Positions 8,007 to 14,980 of a stretch of DNA of 25,763 nucleotides are shown piece by piece. Position numbers and translations under genes: made by a program. Under the pieces are notes generated by a model, which saw only the letters and a program-made list of their open reading frames with translations, searched no databases and was not told where the DNA came from. This DNA is from an uncultured Christensenellaceae bacterium (lineage in GTDB: Bacteria; Bacillota; Clostridia; Christensenellales; Borkfalkiaceae), in assembly GCA_910587625.1 (NCBI GenBank), contig CAJUMW010000001.1:96236-121998 (forward strand), given 5' to 3'. How positions within the stretch are numbered: position 1 is the first letter of the stretch; each line of letters starts with the position of its first letter.

Positions 8007-9232
8007 TTTTTGTGCGATTTTAAATCGTAATACTTCGCAAGTCCGCCGTTCGCGGTTTCCTTGTAGTTGTTCAAAAGGTCGATTCCCGTGTTGTACATTG
8101 TTTTGACTATAATATCAAAGCTTATTTTTCTCGAATCCGCCAAAAAGTTTGCCAGCGACAGCGCGTTTATCGCACGCATGGCGGCAACGGCATTTCTTTC
8201 TATGCACGGTATTTGAACGAGTCCCGCAATGGGGTCGCAGGTAAGTCCCAAGTGGTGCTCCATTGCAACCTCCGCCGCATATTCAATCTGGTCGAGCCCC
8301 ATTTCGAAAAGTTCGGCAAGCGCGGCTGCCGCCATTGAGCACGCCGAACCTATTTCCGCCTGACAGCCGCATTCGGCGCCGCTTATCGAGGCGTTTTTCT
8401 TTATAAGGTTGCCTATAATTCCTCCGACTGCAAGCGCGTGAATTATTTTTGTATCCGAAAGTCCGCGCGTTTCCTGCATATATTTTAACACCGAAGGAAC
8501 AACTCCGCACGAGCCGCAGGTAGGGGCGGTAACTATAATTCCGCCCGAAGCGTTCTGTTCGCTTGTTGCAAACGCATATGAACAGACCAGCCTGTTCTCA
8601 CGAGTCTGCGCGGATTCGTCTATATGCCTTTGATTGTATAACTTTTGCGCGCGCCTCTGAGTTTGAAGTATTCCCGGTAAAACGCCCTCGGCGCAAAGCC
8701 CCTCGTGAATGGTTTCCTTCATTCTTTCCCAAACGTCCTCGAGAAACATAAAAATTTCTTTTCCCTCGAACAGTTCGACATATTGCCACAGCCTTAAATT
8801 GTTTGTGCGGCAGAACTCGGCAATCTCCGAGTATGTATTGTGCGGATAAATCGAATCGTCGGCATATTTTTCGTATTTGTCCTCGGGCTCTCCGTCAAAT
8901 ACAACCGAGCCGCCGCCCACGCTGTAAACACGGCGCCTTGTCAAAAGTTTGCTGCCCTTGTAAGCTTCTATGTCGAGCGTGTTCGGATGAACGGGACAGG
9001 GGGATTGCTTATCGAATATAACTTCGCAACGCGACGGTTTAGCCGTCGCGCATATTATTTTATCCGTACCGTGTCCTTCCCCCGTCAAAGCAAGCGAACC
9101 GTAAAGCGTAACTTTAATAAGCTCGGCTTCGGGAAACAGGTTTTTAATTATTTTAACGGCGCGCTCGGGGCCCATGGTATGCGAACTTGACGGTCCGCGA
9201 CCTGTTTTATAAATTTCGCGCAGTGACTGCAT
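8003..9232 (-). CDS. sdaA: L-serine dehydratase, iron-sulfur-dependent, single chain
   Basis: This 409-residue cytoplasmic enzyme deaminates L-serine to pyruvate and ammonia using an oxygen-labile [4Fe-4S] cluster. The beta-type domain comes first (REIYKTGRGPSSSHTMGP, residues 5-22) and the alpha-type domain follows from about 165. Three cysteines at the spacing of the Legionella cluster ligands C343, C385 and C396 are present: C290 in GAECGCQAE, C332 in LTCDP and C343 in IPCIERN. The segment PTCGSCGVVPSVL (237-249) has a CxxC where E. coli SdaA has N-G-A-A. ACGGAGG lies just before the ATG. The gene is monocistronic, transcribed toward the SGNH gene. It could feed serine imported by the amino-acid ABC system into pyruvate, which is inference. 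Confidence 0.95.
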   Translation of the reverse strand: MQSLREIYKTGRGPSSSHTMGPERAVKIIKNLFPEAELIKVTLYGSLALTGEGHGTDKIICATAKPSRCEVIFDKQSPCPVHPNTLDIEAYKGSKLLTRRRVYSVGGGSVVFDGEPEDKYEKYADDSIYPHNTYSEIAEFCRTNNLRLWQYVELFEGKEIFMFLEDVWERMKETIHEGLCAEGVLPGILQTQRRAQKLYNQRHIDESAQTRENRLVCSYAFATSEQNASGGIIVTAPTCGSCGVVPSVLKYMQETRGLSDTKIIHALAVGGIIGNLIKKNASISGAECGCQAEIGSACSMAAAALAELFEMGLDQIEYAAEVAMEHHLGLTCDPIAGLVQIPCIERNAVAAMRAINALSLANFLADSRKISFDIIVKTMYNTGIDLLNNYKETANGGLAKYYDLKSHKN

Positions 9233-9258
9233 AATCGTTTCCTCCGTATTTCTACAAT

Positions 9259-9287
9259 ATTTTATATTATGTAACGAAAAAAGTCAA
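9259..9287 (-). promoter_or_regulatory. Promoter of serine dehydratase
   Basis: Read on the minus strand: TTGACT (9282-9287), a 17-base spacer and TAAAAT (9259-9264). The ribosome binding site GGAGGA follows before the ATG at 9232. Confidence 0.75.
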
Positions 9288-9395
9288 CAGTTAAAAACAT
9301 CTCAAAAAATATGTGATTTTTTTGTTTAAGGACCCGAAAAAAGTTTTATATTTATAGTGTAGATAAAAATTGTACGGCAAAACAGGATTTAAATT

Positions 9396-9917
9396 ATGTC
9401 AAAGAAAAGAGATGAACAAAAGGTAGAGGAAACGCCTGTGGAGGTTCAAACCGAGGAGGTTGTAAACGAGCCTTCCGAGCTTGATAAACTCAAAGAGCTG
9501 AGCGAGGATTACAGGCGCAAATGGTATCTGGTTTCCGCAGAATACGACAATTACAGAAAGCGGAACAATACCGCCGTTTCGGAAGCATACAAAAACGGTG
9601 TGTCCGACGCCGTTTTAAAAATTTTGCCCGTTGCGGACAATTTCGGTTATGCGCTTGACTCGGCTTCGGACGAAAAGACGAGGACGGGTATCGACAAGGT
9701 AATTAAAAGCTTTCTTGCTATTCTTTCGTCGCTCGGCGTCGAGCAGATTGACGTGAAAGTCGGGGACGATTTCGATGAAAGCGTTATGGAAGCCGTATTG
9801 GATTTCCCTTGTGAAGAGGGGGAAAAGCCGAGCACCGTAAAACAAATTCTTAAAAAGGGTTATAAGTCCGGCGACAAGGTTATAAGATTTTGTCAGGTTG
9901 CCGTGACTGTTGAATAA
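9396..9917 (+). CDS. grpE: GrpE nucleotide exchange factor of DnaK
   Basis: This 173-residue protein has a charged N-terminal tail (about 1-25), a long helix beginning near DKLKELSEDYRRKWYLVSAEYDNYRKR (28-54) that forms the dimeric coiled coil, and a beta domain ending in DKVIRFCQVAVTVE. Length is typical for Bacillota GrpE. It releases ADP from DnaK. ATG 9396 follows AGGA by eight bases. It leads a grpE-dnaK-dnaJ cluster. The hrcA gene that usually precedes it in Bacillota is absent, and I see no CIRCE repeat in the 163 bases upstream. A possible -10 (TATAGT, about 9353) has no clear -35, so heat-shock control is not explained by this sequence. Confidence 0.95.
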   Translation: MSKKRDEQKVEETPVEVQTEEVVNEPSELDKLKELSEDYRRKWYLVSAEYDNYRKRNNTAVSEAYKNGVSDAVLKILPVADNFGYALDSASDEKTRTGIDKVIKSFLAILSSLGVEQIDVKVGDDFDESVMEAVLDFPCEEGEKPSTVKQILKKGYKSGDKVIRFCQVAVTVE

Positions 9918-9946
9918 AAATAAACTATAAATCAGAGGTATATAAA

Positions 9947-11740
9947 ATGGGAAAAGTAATTGGTATAGATTTGGGAACAACTAACTCCTGCGTTGCGGTT
10001 ATGGAAGGCGGCGAGTCCGTCGTTATCGCCAACAGCGAAGGTAGCAGAACAACGCCTTCGGTCGTATCTTTTAAAGCCGACGGCAGCAGAATAGTCGGAC
10101 AGGCGGCTAAGCGTCTTGCGGTGGCTCAGCCCGATAAAACGGTTATTTCGATAAAGCGCCATATGGGCGAAGCTTACAAAGTAGACATTGACCACGGATA
10201 TTCCCCTCAGGAAATTTCCGCTATGATATTGACTAAATTAAAGGTCGACGCAGAGAGCTATCTCGGCACGAAAGTAACCGACGCGGTTATAACCTGCCCC
10301 GCGTACTTCAACGACAGTCAAAGACAGGCAACCAAGGACGCTGGTAAAATTGCGGGTTTAAACGTACTTCGTATCATTAACGAGCCCACCGCGGCAGCGC
10401 TCGCTTACGGACTTGACAAGCAGGAGGGGTTGCAAAAGGTAATGATTTACGACCTCGGCGGCGGCACTTTCGACGTTTCCATTCTCGATATCGGTGACGG
10501 CGTATTTGAAGTTTTGGCAACAAACGGAGACACTCATCTCGGCGGAGACGACTTCGACAATAAGATTATTGACTTCCTTGTCGACTCGTTCAAGCGCGAA
10601 ACGGGCATTGATCTTTCAAAGGACAAAAAGGCGCTTCAAAGACTTAAAGAAGCGGCTGAAAAGGCAAAAATAGAGCTTTCGGGTATGTCGAGCACAAATA
10701 TTAACTTGCCCTTCATCACTGTTGCCAACGGAGAGCCCCAGCACCTCGATATCGATATTTCAAAGCAGAAGTTCGATATGCTCACAAGCGACCTTGTAGA
10801 GCGTACCGTCGAGCCTATGAAACAGGCTATGAAGGATGCAAAGCTTTCATACAGCGATATTTCAAAGGTCATTTTGGTGGGCGGTTCAACCCGTATTCCG
10901 GCAGTTATCGAAAAAGTTAAGCAGGTCACGGGCAAGGAACCCTTCAAGGGCATTAACCCCGACGAATGCGTGGCAATGGGCGCGGCTATTCAGGGCGGCG
11001 TGCTCTCGGGAGAAGTCAAGGACATTTTGCTTCTAGACGTTATGCCTCTTACGCTTGGTATAGAAACTCTCGGCGGCGTTTCAACTCCGCTTATTGAAAG
11101 AAACAAAACTATTCCGGCAAGAAAAAGCGAAATTTTCTCGACTGCGGCAGACAATCAGCCCAGCGTCGAAATCAACGTTTTACAGGGAGAAAGAAAGTTT
11201 GCGCGCGACAACAAGTCGCTCGGCAAGTTTATGCTTACGGATATACCCCCCGCACCTCGCGGAGTGCCTAAAATCGAAGTTACTTTCGACGTGGACGAGA
11301 ACGGCATAGTAAACGTAACCGCAAAGGATTTGGGTACGGGCAGGAGTACTAATATTACGATTACCGCTTCGACAAATCTTTCTCAGGACGATATCGACAA
11401 GGCGGTAAAGGACGCCGAAAAATATGCCGAAGAGGATAAAAAGCGCAAGGAAGCCGTCGACAACAAAAACACGCTTGAAAATATGATCGACAGCCTTGAA
11501 AAGACGGTAAAAGAGGCAGGCGACAAGTTGACGGACGACGACAAAAAGATTGTCGAGGACGCGCTTGCTAAGGCCAAGAGCGAGCTTGAGTCGGGAGATA
11601 ACGACAGAATAAAGGCGGCAATTGATATGCTTGCAAAGGACGTTCAGCCGGTTGTTGCAAAAATCTATCAGCAGGCGCAGGGCTCGACCGACGGCGGTAA
11701 TAACGGCGGAGACGATACCGAGTTTAAACAGCACAATTAA
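9947..11740 (+). CDS. dnaK: Chaperone protein DnaK (Hsp70)
   Basis: This 597-residue cytoplasmic ATP-driven chaperone starts GIDLGTTNSCVAV (phosphate loop). It carries NEPTAAALAYG near 141-151, IYDLGGGTFDVSIL near 167-180, and the adenosine motif VGGSTRIPAV near 310-319. The substrate-binding beta domain begins near DVMPLTLGIETLGG (about 364-377), and the C-terminal lid is lysine- and glutamate-rich. A Gly/Asn/Asp-rich tail ends in TEFKQHN rather than the proteobacterial EEVD. The nucleotide-binding domain is the shorter Gram-positive form. SD AGAGG lies before the ATG. The gap to grpE is 29 bases and to the dnaJ ATG 122 bases, the latter holding a strong hairpin. Confidence 0.99.
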   Translation: MGKVIGIDLGTTNSCVAVMEGGESVVIANSEGSRTTPSVVSFKADGSRIVGQAAKRLAVAQPDKTVISIKRHMGEAYKVDIDHGYSPQEISAMILTKLKVDAESYLGTKVTDAVITCPAYFNDSQRQATKDAGKIAGLNVLRIINEPTAAALAYGLDKQEGLQKVMIYDLGGGTFDVSILDIGDGVFEVLATNGDTHLGGDDFDNKIIDFLVDSFKRETGIDLSKDKKALQRLKEAAEKAKIELSGMSSTNINLPFITVANGEPQHLDIDISKQKFDMLTSDLVERTVEPMKQAMKDAKLSYSDISKVILVGGSTRIPAVIEKVKQVTGKEPFKGINPDECVAMGAAIQGGVLSGEVKDILLLDVMPLTLGIETLGGVSTPLIERNKTIPARKSEIFSTAADNQPSVEINVLQGERKFARDNKSLGKFMLTDIPPAPRGVPKIEVTFDVDENGIVNVTAKDLGTGRSTNITITASTNLSQDDIDKAVKDAEKYAEEDKKRKEAVDNKNTLENMIDSLEKTVKEAGDKLTDDDKKIVEDALAKAKSELESGDNDRIKAAIDMLAKDVQPVVAKIYQQAQGSTDGGNNGGDDTEFKQHN

Positions 11741-11782
11741 TAGCGTTCACGTTATGTGAATTTATTTAAAGAAAATTAACGG

Positions 11783-11811
11783 CGCAACCCAAAAATAATT
11801 TTTGGGTTGCG
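11783..11811 (+). other. Intercistronic hairpin between dnaK and dnaJ
   Basis: CGCAACCCAAAAA (11783-11795) is perfectly complementary to TTTTTGGGTTGCG (11799-11811), a 13-bp stem with a 3-base loop. No T tract follows on the plus strand, so it is unlikely to be a full terminator. It may be a processing or stability element that gives different DnaK and DnaJ levels. A weaker TTCAC/GTGAA hairpin lies just after the dnaK stop. Confidence 0.75.
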
Positions 11812-11862
11812 TAACCGATTAAAAAACTTTTGCTTGCACGGCAAAGGTGCAAAGGTAAATTT

Positions 11863-13011
11863 ATGGCGGAAAAGAAAAACTATTACGACGTTCTCGGCGT
11901 ATCCAAGACAGCCACGCAGGACGAAATTAAGTCTGCATACAGAAAACTTGCCAAGCAGTATCATCCCGACTTCAATAAAGGTGACGCGGCTGCAGCCGAA
12001 AAATTCAAGGAAATAAACGACGCAAACGAAACGCTTTCCGACGAAAATAAGCGTAAACAGTACGATTTCGAGCTTGAACACCCCGGTATGGGTCAGGGCG
12101 GAAATCCTTTCGGCGGCGGTTTCGGGGGCTTCGGCGGCGGAATGGGCGGCTTCGAGGACATAATTAATTCAGTGTTCGGCGGCGGCTTCGGGGGCGGAGC
12201 CGAGCGTGCGGCGCCGAGGGGCGCGGACATTCAGCAGACGGTTAATTTGTCCTTCCTCGACGCGATAAAGGGCTGCACCAAGACGGTCAGCTATATGCGT
12301 AACGAACCCTGCACGTCCTGCGGCGGTACGGGCGCGAAGGGCGGTACCGCTTTTCAAAAATGTTCGAGGTGCGGCGGCAGCGGCAGGGTAAAGTTCCAGC
12401 AGGACACTATTTTCGGAAGGACAATTCAGGTCGGCGCGTGTCCCGATTGCGGCGGCACGGGTAAAAAGATTATCGAAAGATGTAACGATTGTAAGGGCAA
12501 GGGCTATCAGCGCCGCGAAACCAAGTTCGATATAAACATACCTGCAGGTGTTGACAGTGACAGCAGTCTAAGAAAGCGCGGCTTCGGTCAGGCTGCGGGC
12601 AACGGCGGAGAGTCGGGCGATTTGTACATTTACTTCCATATCGAGCCCCACAAAATGTTGCGCCGTCAGGACAGGGACTTGTATATAACCGTACCTATTT
12701 CCTATAAGACGGCTGTGCTCGGCGGTAAAGTTCAGGTTGCGGCAATCGATGACACGTTGGAGCTTGTTATTCCCGAGTGCACTCCTTCGGGCACTAGATT
12801 TTGTATGAGAGGCAAGGGCGTAAAAACAGTTCACGGAACGGGCAATTTGTATGTAACGGTTGAAATAGATATTCCTACAAAGCTTTCAAGGGAGCAATGT
12901 AAAAAGCTTGAAGACTTGGAGGACGACGTTCCTTTAAAATATTGCCAGAATATGCAGAGATACTCCAACAATGTATCCGCGCTGTATGGTAAAAAAATAG
13001 AAAAGCAATAA
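11863..13011 (+). CDS. dnaJ: Chaperone protein DnaJ (Hsp40)
   Basis: This 382-residue type I Hsp40 stimulates the DnaK ATPase. Domains in order: a J domain with YYDVLGVSKTATQDEIKSAY and the HPD triad near residue 33, then a Gly/Phe-rich linker (about 76-115). The zinc domain has four CxxCxGxG repeats (CTSCGGTG, CSRCGGSG, CPDCGGTG, CNDCKGKG, about 146-215), followed by C-terminal beta domains. I chose ATG 11863, preceded by AAAGGT six bases upstream. An in-frame TTG at 11830 would add eleven residues not found in the family. It ends 8 bases before a strong terminator. Confidence 0.98.
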   Translation: MAEKKNYYDVLGVSKTATQDEIKSAYRKLAKQYHPDFNKGDAAAAEKFKEINDANETLSDENKRKQYDFELEHPGMGQGGNPFGGGFGGFGGGMGGFEDIINSVFGGGFGGGAERAAPRGADIQQTVNLSFLDAIKGCTKTVSYMRNEPCTSCGGTGAKGGTAFQKCSRCGGSGRVKFQQDTIFGRTIQVGACPDCGGTGKKIIERCNDCKGKGYQRRETKFDINIPAGVDSDSSLRKRGFGQAAGNGGESGDLYIYFHIEPHKMLRRQDRDLYITVPISYKTAVLGGKVQVAAIDDTLELVIPECTPSGTRFCMRGKGVKTVHGTGNLYVTVEIDIPTKLSREQCKKLEDLEDDVPLKYCQNMQRYSNNVSALYGKKIEKQ

Positions 13012-13018
13012 ATTAATC

Positions 13019-13060
13019 AGCGCGGACTTGAAGAAAATACAGTCCGCGCTCGCTTTTTTA
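13019..13060 (+). terminator. Intrinsic terminator of the grpE-dnaK-dnaJ operon
   Basis: A 10-bp perfect stem AGCGCGGACT (13019-13028) with AGTCCGCGCT (13041-13050) and a 12-base loop, followed by CGC and six T residues. Confidence 0.95.
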
Positions 13061-13111
13061 TAAATAAGTGTCATACATACCCTCGCTGCGGCATATTATA
13101 TACGCGCAAAT

Positions 13112-13317
13112 TGTTGATAACTCGGTCAATTATCCCATAAAAGGCGTAATTATTAAAAGTTATCCACAAAAAGTTGTCCACATTTAATTGTTGAAAAAGT
13201 TTTTAAATAAATATATGCAATAAAGTTATCAACAAATTATTAACAATTGGTAAAATAATATTAATTTTCGACAAAATTCATATTAAATTGTAAAATTTAT
13301 GCAAAAAGTTATTAACA
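13112..13317. other. Cluster of DnaA-box-like nonamers (candidate oriC or DnaA-titration site)
   Basis: Nonamers related to the DnaA box TTATCCACA: TTATCAACA on the minus strand (13112-13120), a perfect TTATCCACA (13160-13168), TTGTCCACA (13174-13182), and TTTTCAACA on the minus strand (13189-13197). Then come TTATCAACA (13226-13234), TTATTAACA (13237-13245) and TTATTAACA (13309-13317). Two neighbouring boxes are 11 bases apart, about one helical turn. Very AT-rich DNA follows (about 13318-13437), as in an unwinding region. No dnaA, dnaN or rpmH is in the window, and genes on both sides point the same way. Chromosomal origin, secondary DnaA cluster and chance enrichment in AT-rich DNA therefore all remain open. 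Confidence 0.6.
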
Positions 13318-13368
13318 AATGAATATTTAACAGTTAAAGACGGCTAAATAAAGTATTCATAAAATCAT

Positions 13369-13397
13369 TTGACATTAATATTATAATAGTTTATACT
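13369..13397 (+). promoter_or_regulatory. Strong sigma-A promoter of the MATE leader
   Basis: A perfect TTGACA (13369-13374), a 17-base spacer and TATACT (13392-13397). Transcription should start near 13404, giving a 5' leader of about 140 bases before the MATE start codon. Confidence 0.85.
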
Positions 13398-13445
13398 GTT
13401 TCAAATAAACTTTGGATTTAAATTTTTTTAAAATCATCGGAGAAC

Positions 13446-13469
13446 ATGCCGCCGCAGCTGCAATGTTGA
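13446..13469 (+). CDS. Possible leader peptide MPPQLQC
   Basis: A 7-codon ORF in the MATE leader reads Met-Pro-Pro-Gln-Leu-Gln-Cys-stop. CGGAGA lies immediately upstream (13438-13443), though only about three bases separate GGAG from the ATG. Consecutive prolines slow ribosomes. Ribosome position on this ORF could decide whether the downstream antiterminator or terminator hairpin forms. The evidence is circumstantial. Confidence 0.25.
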   Translation: MPPQLQC

Positions 13470-13484
13470 AAAGATGTCGGGTGC

Positions 13485-13515
13485 GCCCGGGGTAATACTC
13501 GGACGGGCTTTTTTT
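13485..13515 (+). terminator. Conditional terminator in front of the MATE gene
   Basis: GCCCG (13485-13489) pairs with CGGGC (13504-13508), with an inner GGGT/ACTC extension around an AAT loop, then T7 (13509-13515). It lies between a strong promoter and the start codon, so it would block the gene unless prevented from folding. Confidence 0.7.
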
Positions 13516-13543
13516 ATATAGAGATTAAAGAGTAAGGATTTTT

Positions 13544-14920
13544 ATGCGCATACAGCTTTCAGACCATTTCACTTATAAAAAATTGTTTATTTTCGTACTT
13601 CCCTCGATAATAATGATGGTGTTCACAAGTATTTACAGCATTGTGGACGGACTTTTCGTTTCAAATTATTCGGGAGAAGAGGCGGTTACCGCTATAAATT
13701 TAATTTATCCGTTGTTTATGATTTTCGGCTCGATAGGTTTTATGGTAGGCGCCGGCGGAAGCGCGCTCGTTTCAAAGACGCTCGGAGAGGGCAATAAAGA
13801 GCTTGCTAACAAATATTTTTCAATGCTTGTATATGTCACGCTCGGGATAGGCGTGGTTATTGCGGTTGCAGGTCAGTTTGCCGTTGAGCCCGTTGCAAAG
13901 TTTTTGGGAGCAACGGACGAAAAAATTTATGACTACTGCGTTTTATACGGAAGAATACTTCTTGCAACACAGCCTTTTTTCATACTTCAAAACATTTTCC
14001 AAAGCTTTTTCGTCGCGGCGGAAAAACCCAGACTCGGGCTTATGGCAACGGCTTCTGCTGGGATATTGAACATGGTTCTCGACGCAATTCTCGTTTCGGG
14101 CTGCGGGCTGGGGCTTATGGGCGCGGCTATCGCTACTGCGGTAAGTCAAATATTCGGCGGCATATTTCCGCTTATCTATTTTTCTTGTAAAAATAACAGC
14201 CTTTTGCGCCTTACAAAAACCAAATTTTACGGCAAAGCTTTTTTAAAGTCGTGTACCAACGGCTCTTCAGAGTTCTTTTCAAACGTTTCTTCCGCGGTAG
14301 TTGTAATTTTATACAATTTTCAGATACAGGCGGTTTTGGGCGAGGAGCTCGGAAAATCGGGTGTTGCGGCTTACGGCACAATTGCCTATATTATGATGAT
14401 TTTCTTCTCCATCTTTATGGGCTACGCGGTGGGCAGCGCGCCGCTTATGGCATACAATTTCGGTGCGCAAAATAAAAAAGAGATGCAAAATTTATACAAA
14501 AAAAGTATTATACTCATGTTGATTTCGGGTATAACTATGTTTGGGTTGTCCGAGGCGCTTGCCGTACCGTTTGTCGGTATGTTCGGTTACGGGCAGCAAT
14601 TATTTGAAATGGCGGTGCGCGGAATGCGCATTTACAGCGTAATTTTTATAACGGTCGGCATAAACATGTATGGTTCGGCGCTGTTTACGTCGCTGAACAA
14701 CGGGGTTATATCCGCGCTGATTTCGTTTTTGAGAACGGTGGTGTTCCAGGTTACCGCGGTAATGGTTCTGCCCATATTTATGGGGCTTGACGGCGTATGG
14801 TCTGCGGCAATCGTGTCTGACTTGCTTGCTACTGTCGTAACTGTTATTTTCCTTTTAACGATGCGCAAGCGATACGGCTATTTCGGCAAGATAGAGGAAA
14901 AAGAGATAGTAACTCAGTAA
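13544..14920 (+). CDS. MATE family multidrug efflux transporter
   Basis: This 458-residue integral membrane protein has about twelve hydrophobic segments in two homologous halves, the size and pattern of MATE (multi antimicrobial extrusion) transporters. The N-terminus FVLPSIIMMVFTSIYSIVDGLFVSNYSG and the following AINLIYPLFMIFGSIGFMVGAGGSALVS are characteristic of the clostridial branch (DinF/NorM/MepA-like). The second half repeats this with GYAVGSAPLMAYNFGAQN near 298-315. It would export cationic drugs or metabolites using a sodium or proton gradient. The V-ATPase encoded downstream could supply that gradient, which is inference. AAGGA lies five bases before the ATG. Expression is probably set by the attenuator leader. 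No terminator is evident after the stop. Confidence 0.94.
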   Translation: MRIQLSDHFTYKKLFIFVLPSIIMMVFTSIYSIVDGLFVSNYSGEEAVTAINLIYPLFMIFGSIGFMVGAGGSALVSKTLGEGNKELANKYFSMLVYVTLGIGVVIAVAGQFAVEPVAKFLGATDEKIYDYCVLYGRILLATQPFFILQNIFQSFFVAAEKPRLGLMATASAGILNMVLDAILVSGCGLGLMGAAIATAVSQIFGGIFPLIYFSCKNNSLLRLTKTKFYGKAFLKSCTNGSSEFFSNVSSAVVVILYNFQIQAVLGEELGKSGVAAYGTIAYIMMIFFSIFMGYAVGSAPLMAYNFGAQNKKEMQNLYKKSIILMLISGITMFGLSEALAVPFVGMFGYGQQLFEMAVRGMRIYSVIFITVGINMYGSALFTSLNNGVISALISFLRTVVFQVTAVMVLPIFMGLDGVWSAAIVSDLLATVVTVIFLLTMRKRYGYFGKIEEKEIVTQ

Positions 14921-14964
14921 TTTCAAAAAATTAATTATAATTTCATAATATCTTAATAATTATG

Positions 14965-14973
14965 TGGTATGCT
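14965..14973 (+). promoter_or_regulatory. Extended -10 of the two-TM protein gene, possible leaderless start
   Basis: TGG-TATGCT ends seven bases before the ATG at 14981, so transcription would begin at or next to the start codon. No Shine-Dalgarno sequence is present and no good -35 is seen. Confidence 0.4.
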
Positions 14974-14980
14974 TTAATAG

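Larger units (their letters stand above)
13404..13543 (+). promoter_or_regulatory. Attenuator-like 5' leader of the MATE gene
   Basis: The leader contains AACAT/ATGTT (13443-13447 with 13463-13467), framed by CATC/GATG (13435-13438 with 13473-13476). Next is hairpin CGGG-TGCG-CCCG (13478-13489), then an intrinsic terminator that reuses GCCCG (13485-13489) by pairing it with CGGGC (13504-13508) before seven T residues. The two hairpins cannot form together, which is the usual antiterminator/terminator design. I could not match the fold to any riboswitch class I know (guanidine-I, TPP, purine, cobalamin, glycine, FMN, SAM and c-di-GMP signatures are absent). Control by ligand, protein or ribosome is possible. 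Confidence 0.6.

Noticed and set aside
9353..9358. TATAGT as the grpE -10 element
   Set aside because: There is no acceptable -35 at 16-18 bases, so it is not listed as a promoter.
11180..11734. 184-codon open frame on the minus strand
   Set aside because: It is antisense to dnaK, with no family signature.
11830..11862. Upstream TTG start extending DnaJ by eleven residues
   Set aside because: The extension is foreign to the family, and ATG 11863 has a well-placed AAAGGT.
12075..12220. Tandem-looking GGC/TTC-rich repeats
   Set aside because: They encode the Gly/Phe-rich linker of DnaJ and need no separate explanation.
13130..13138. TTATCCCAT as an eighth DnaA box
   Set aside because: It has three mismatches to the consensus, too many to count.
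13404..13515. Leader as a known riboswitch (ykkC/guanidine-I, purine, TPP, glycine, c-di-GMP, SAM)
   Set aside because: The conserved core sequences of these classes could not be found by eye, so no class was assigned.
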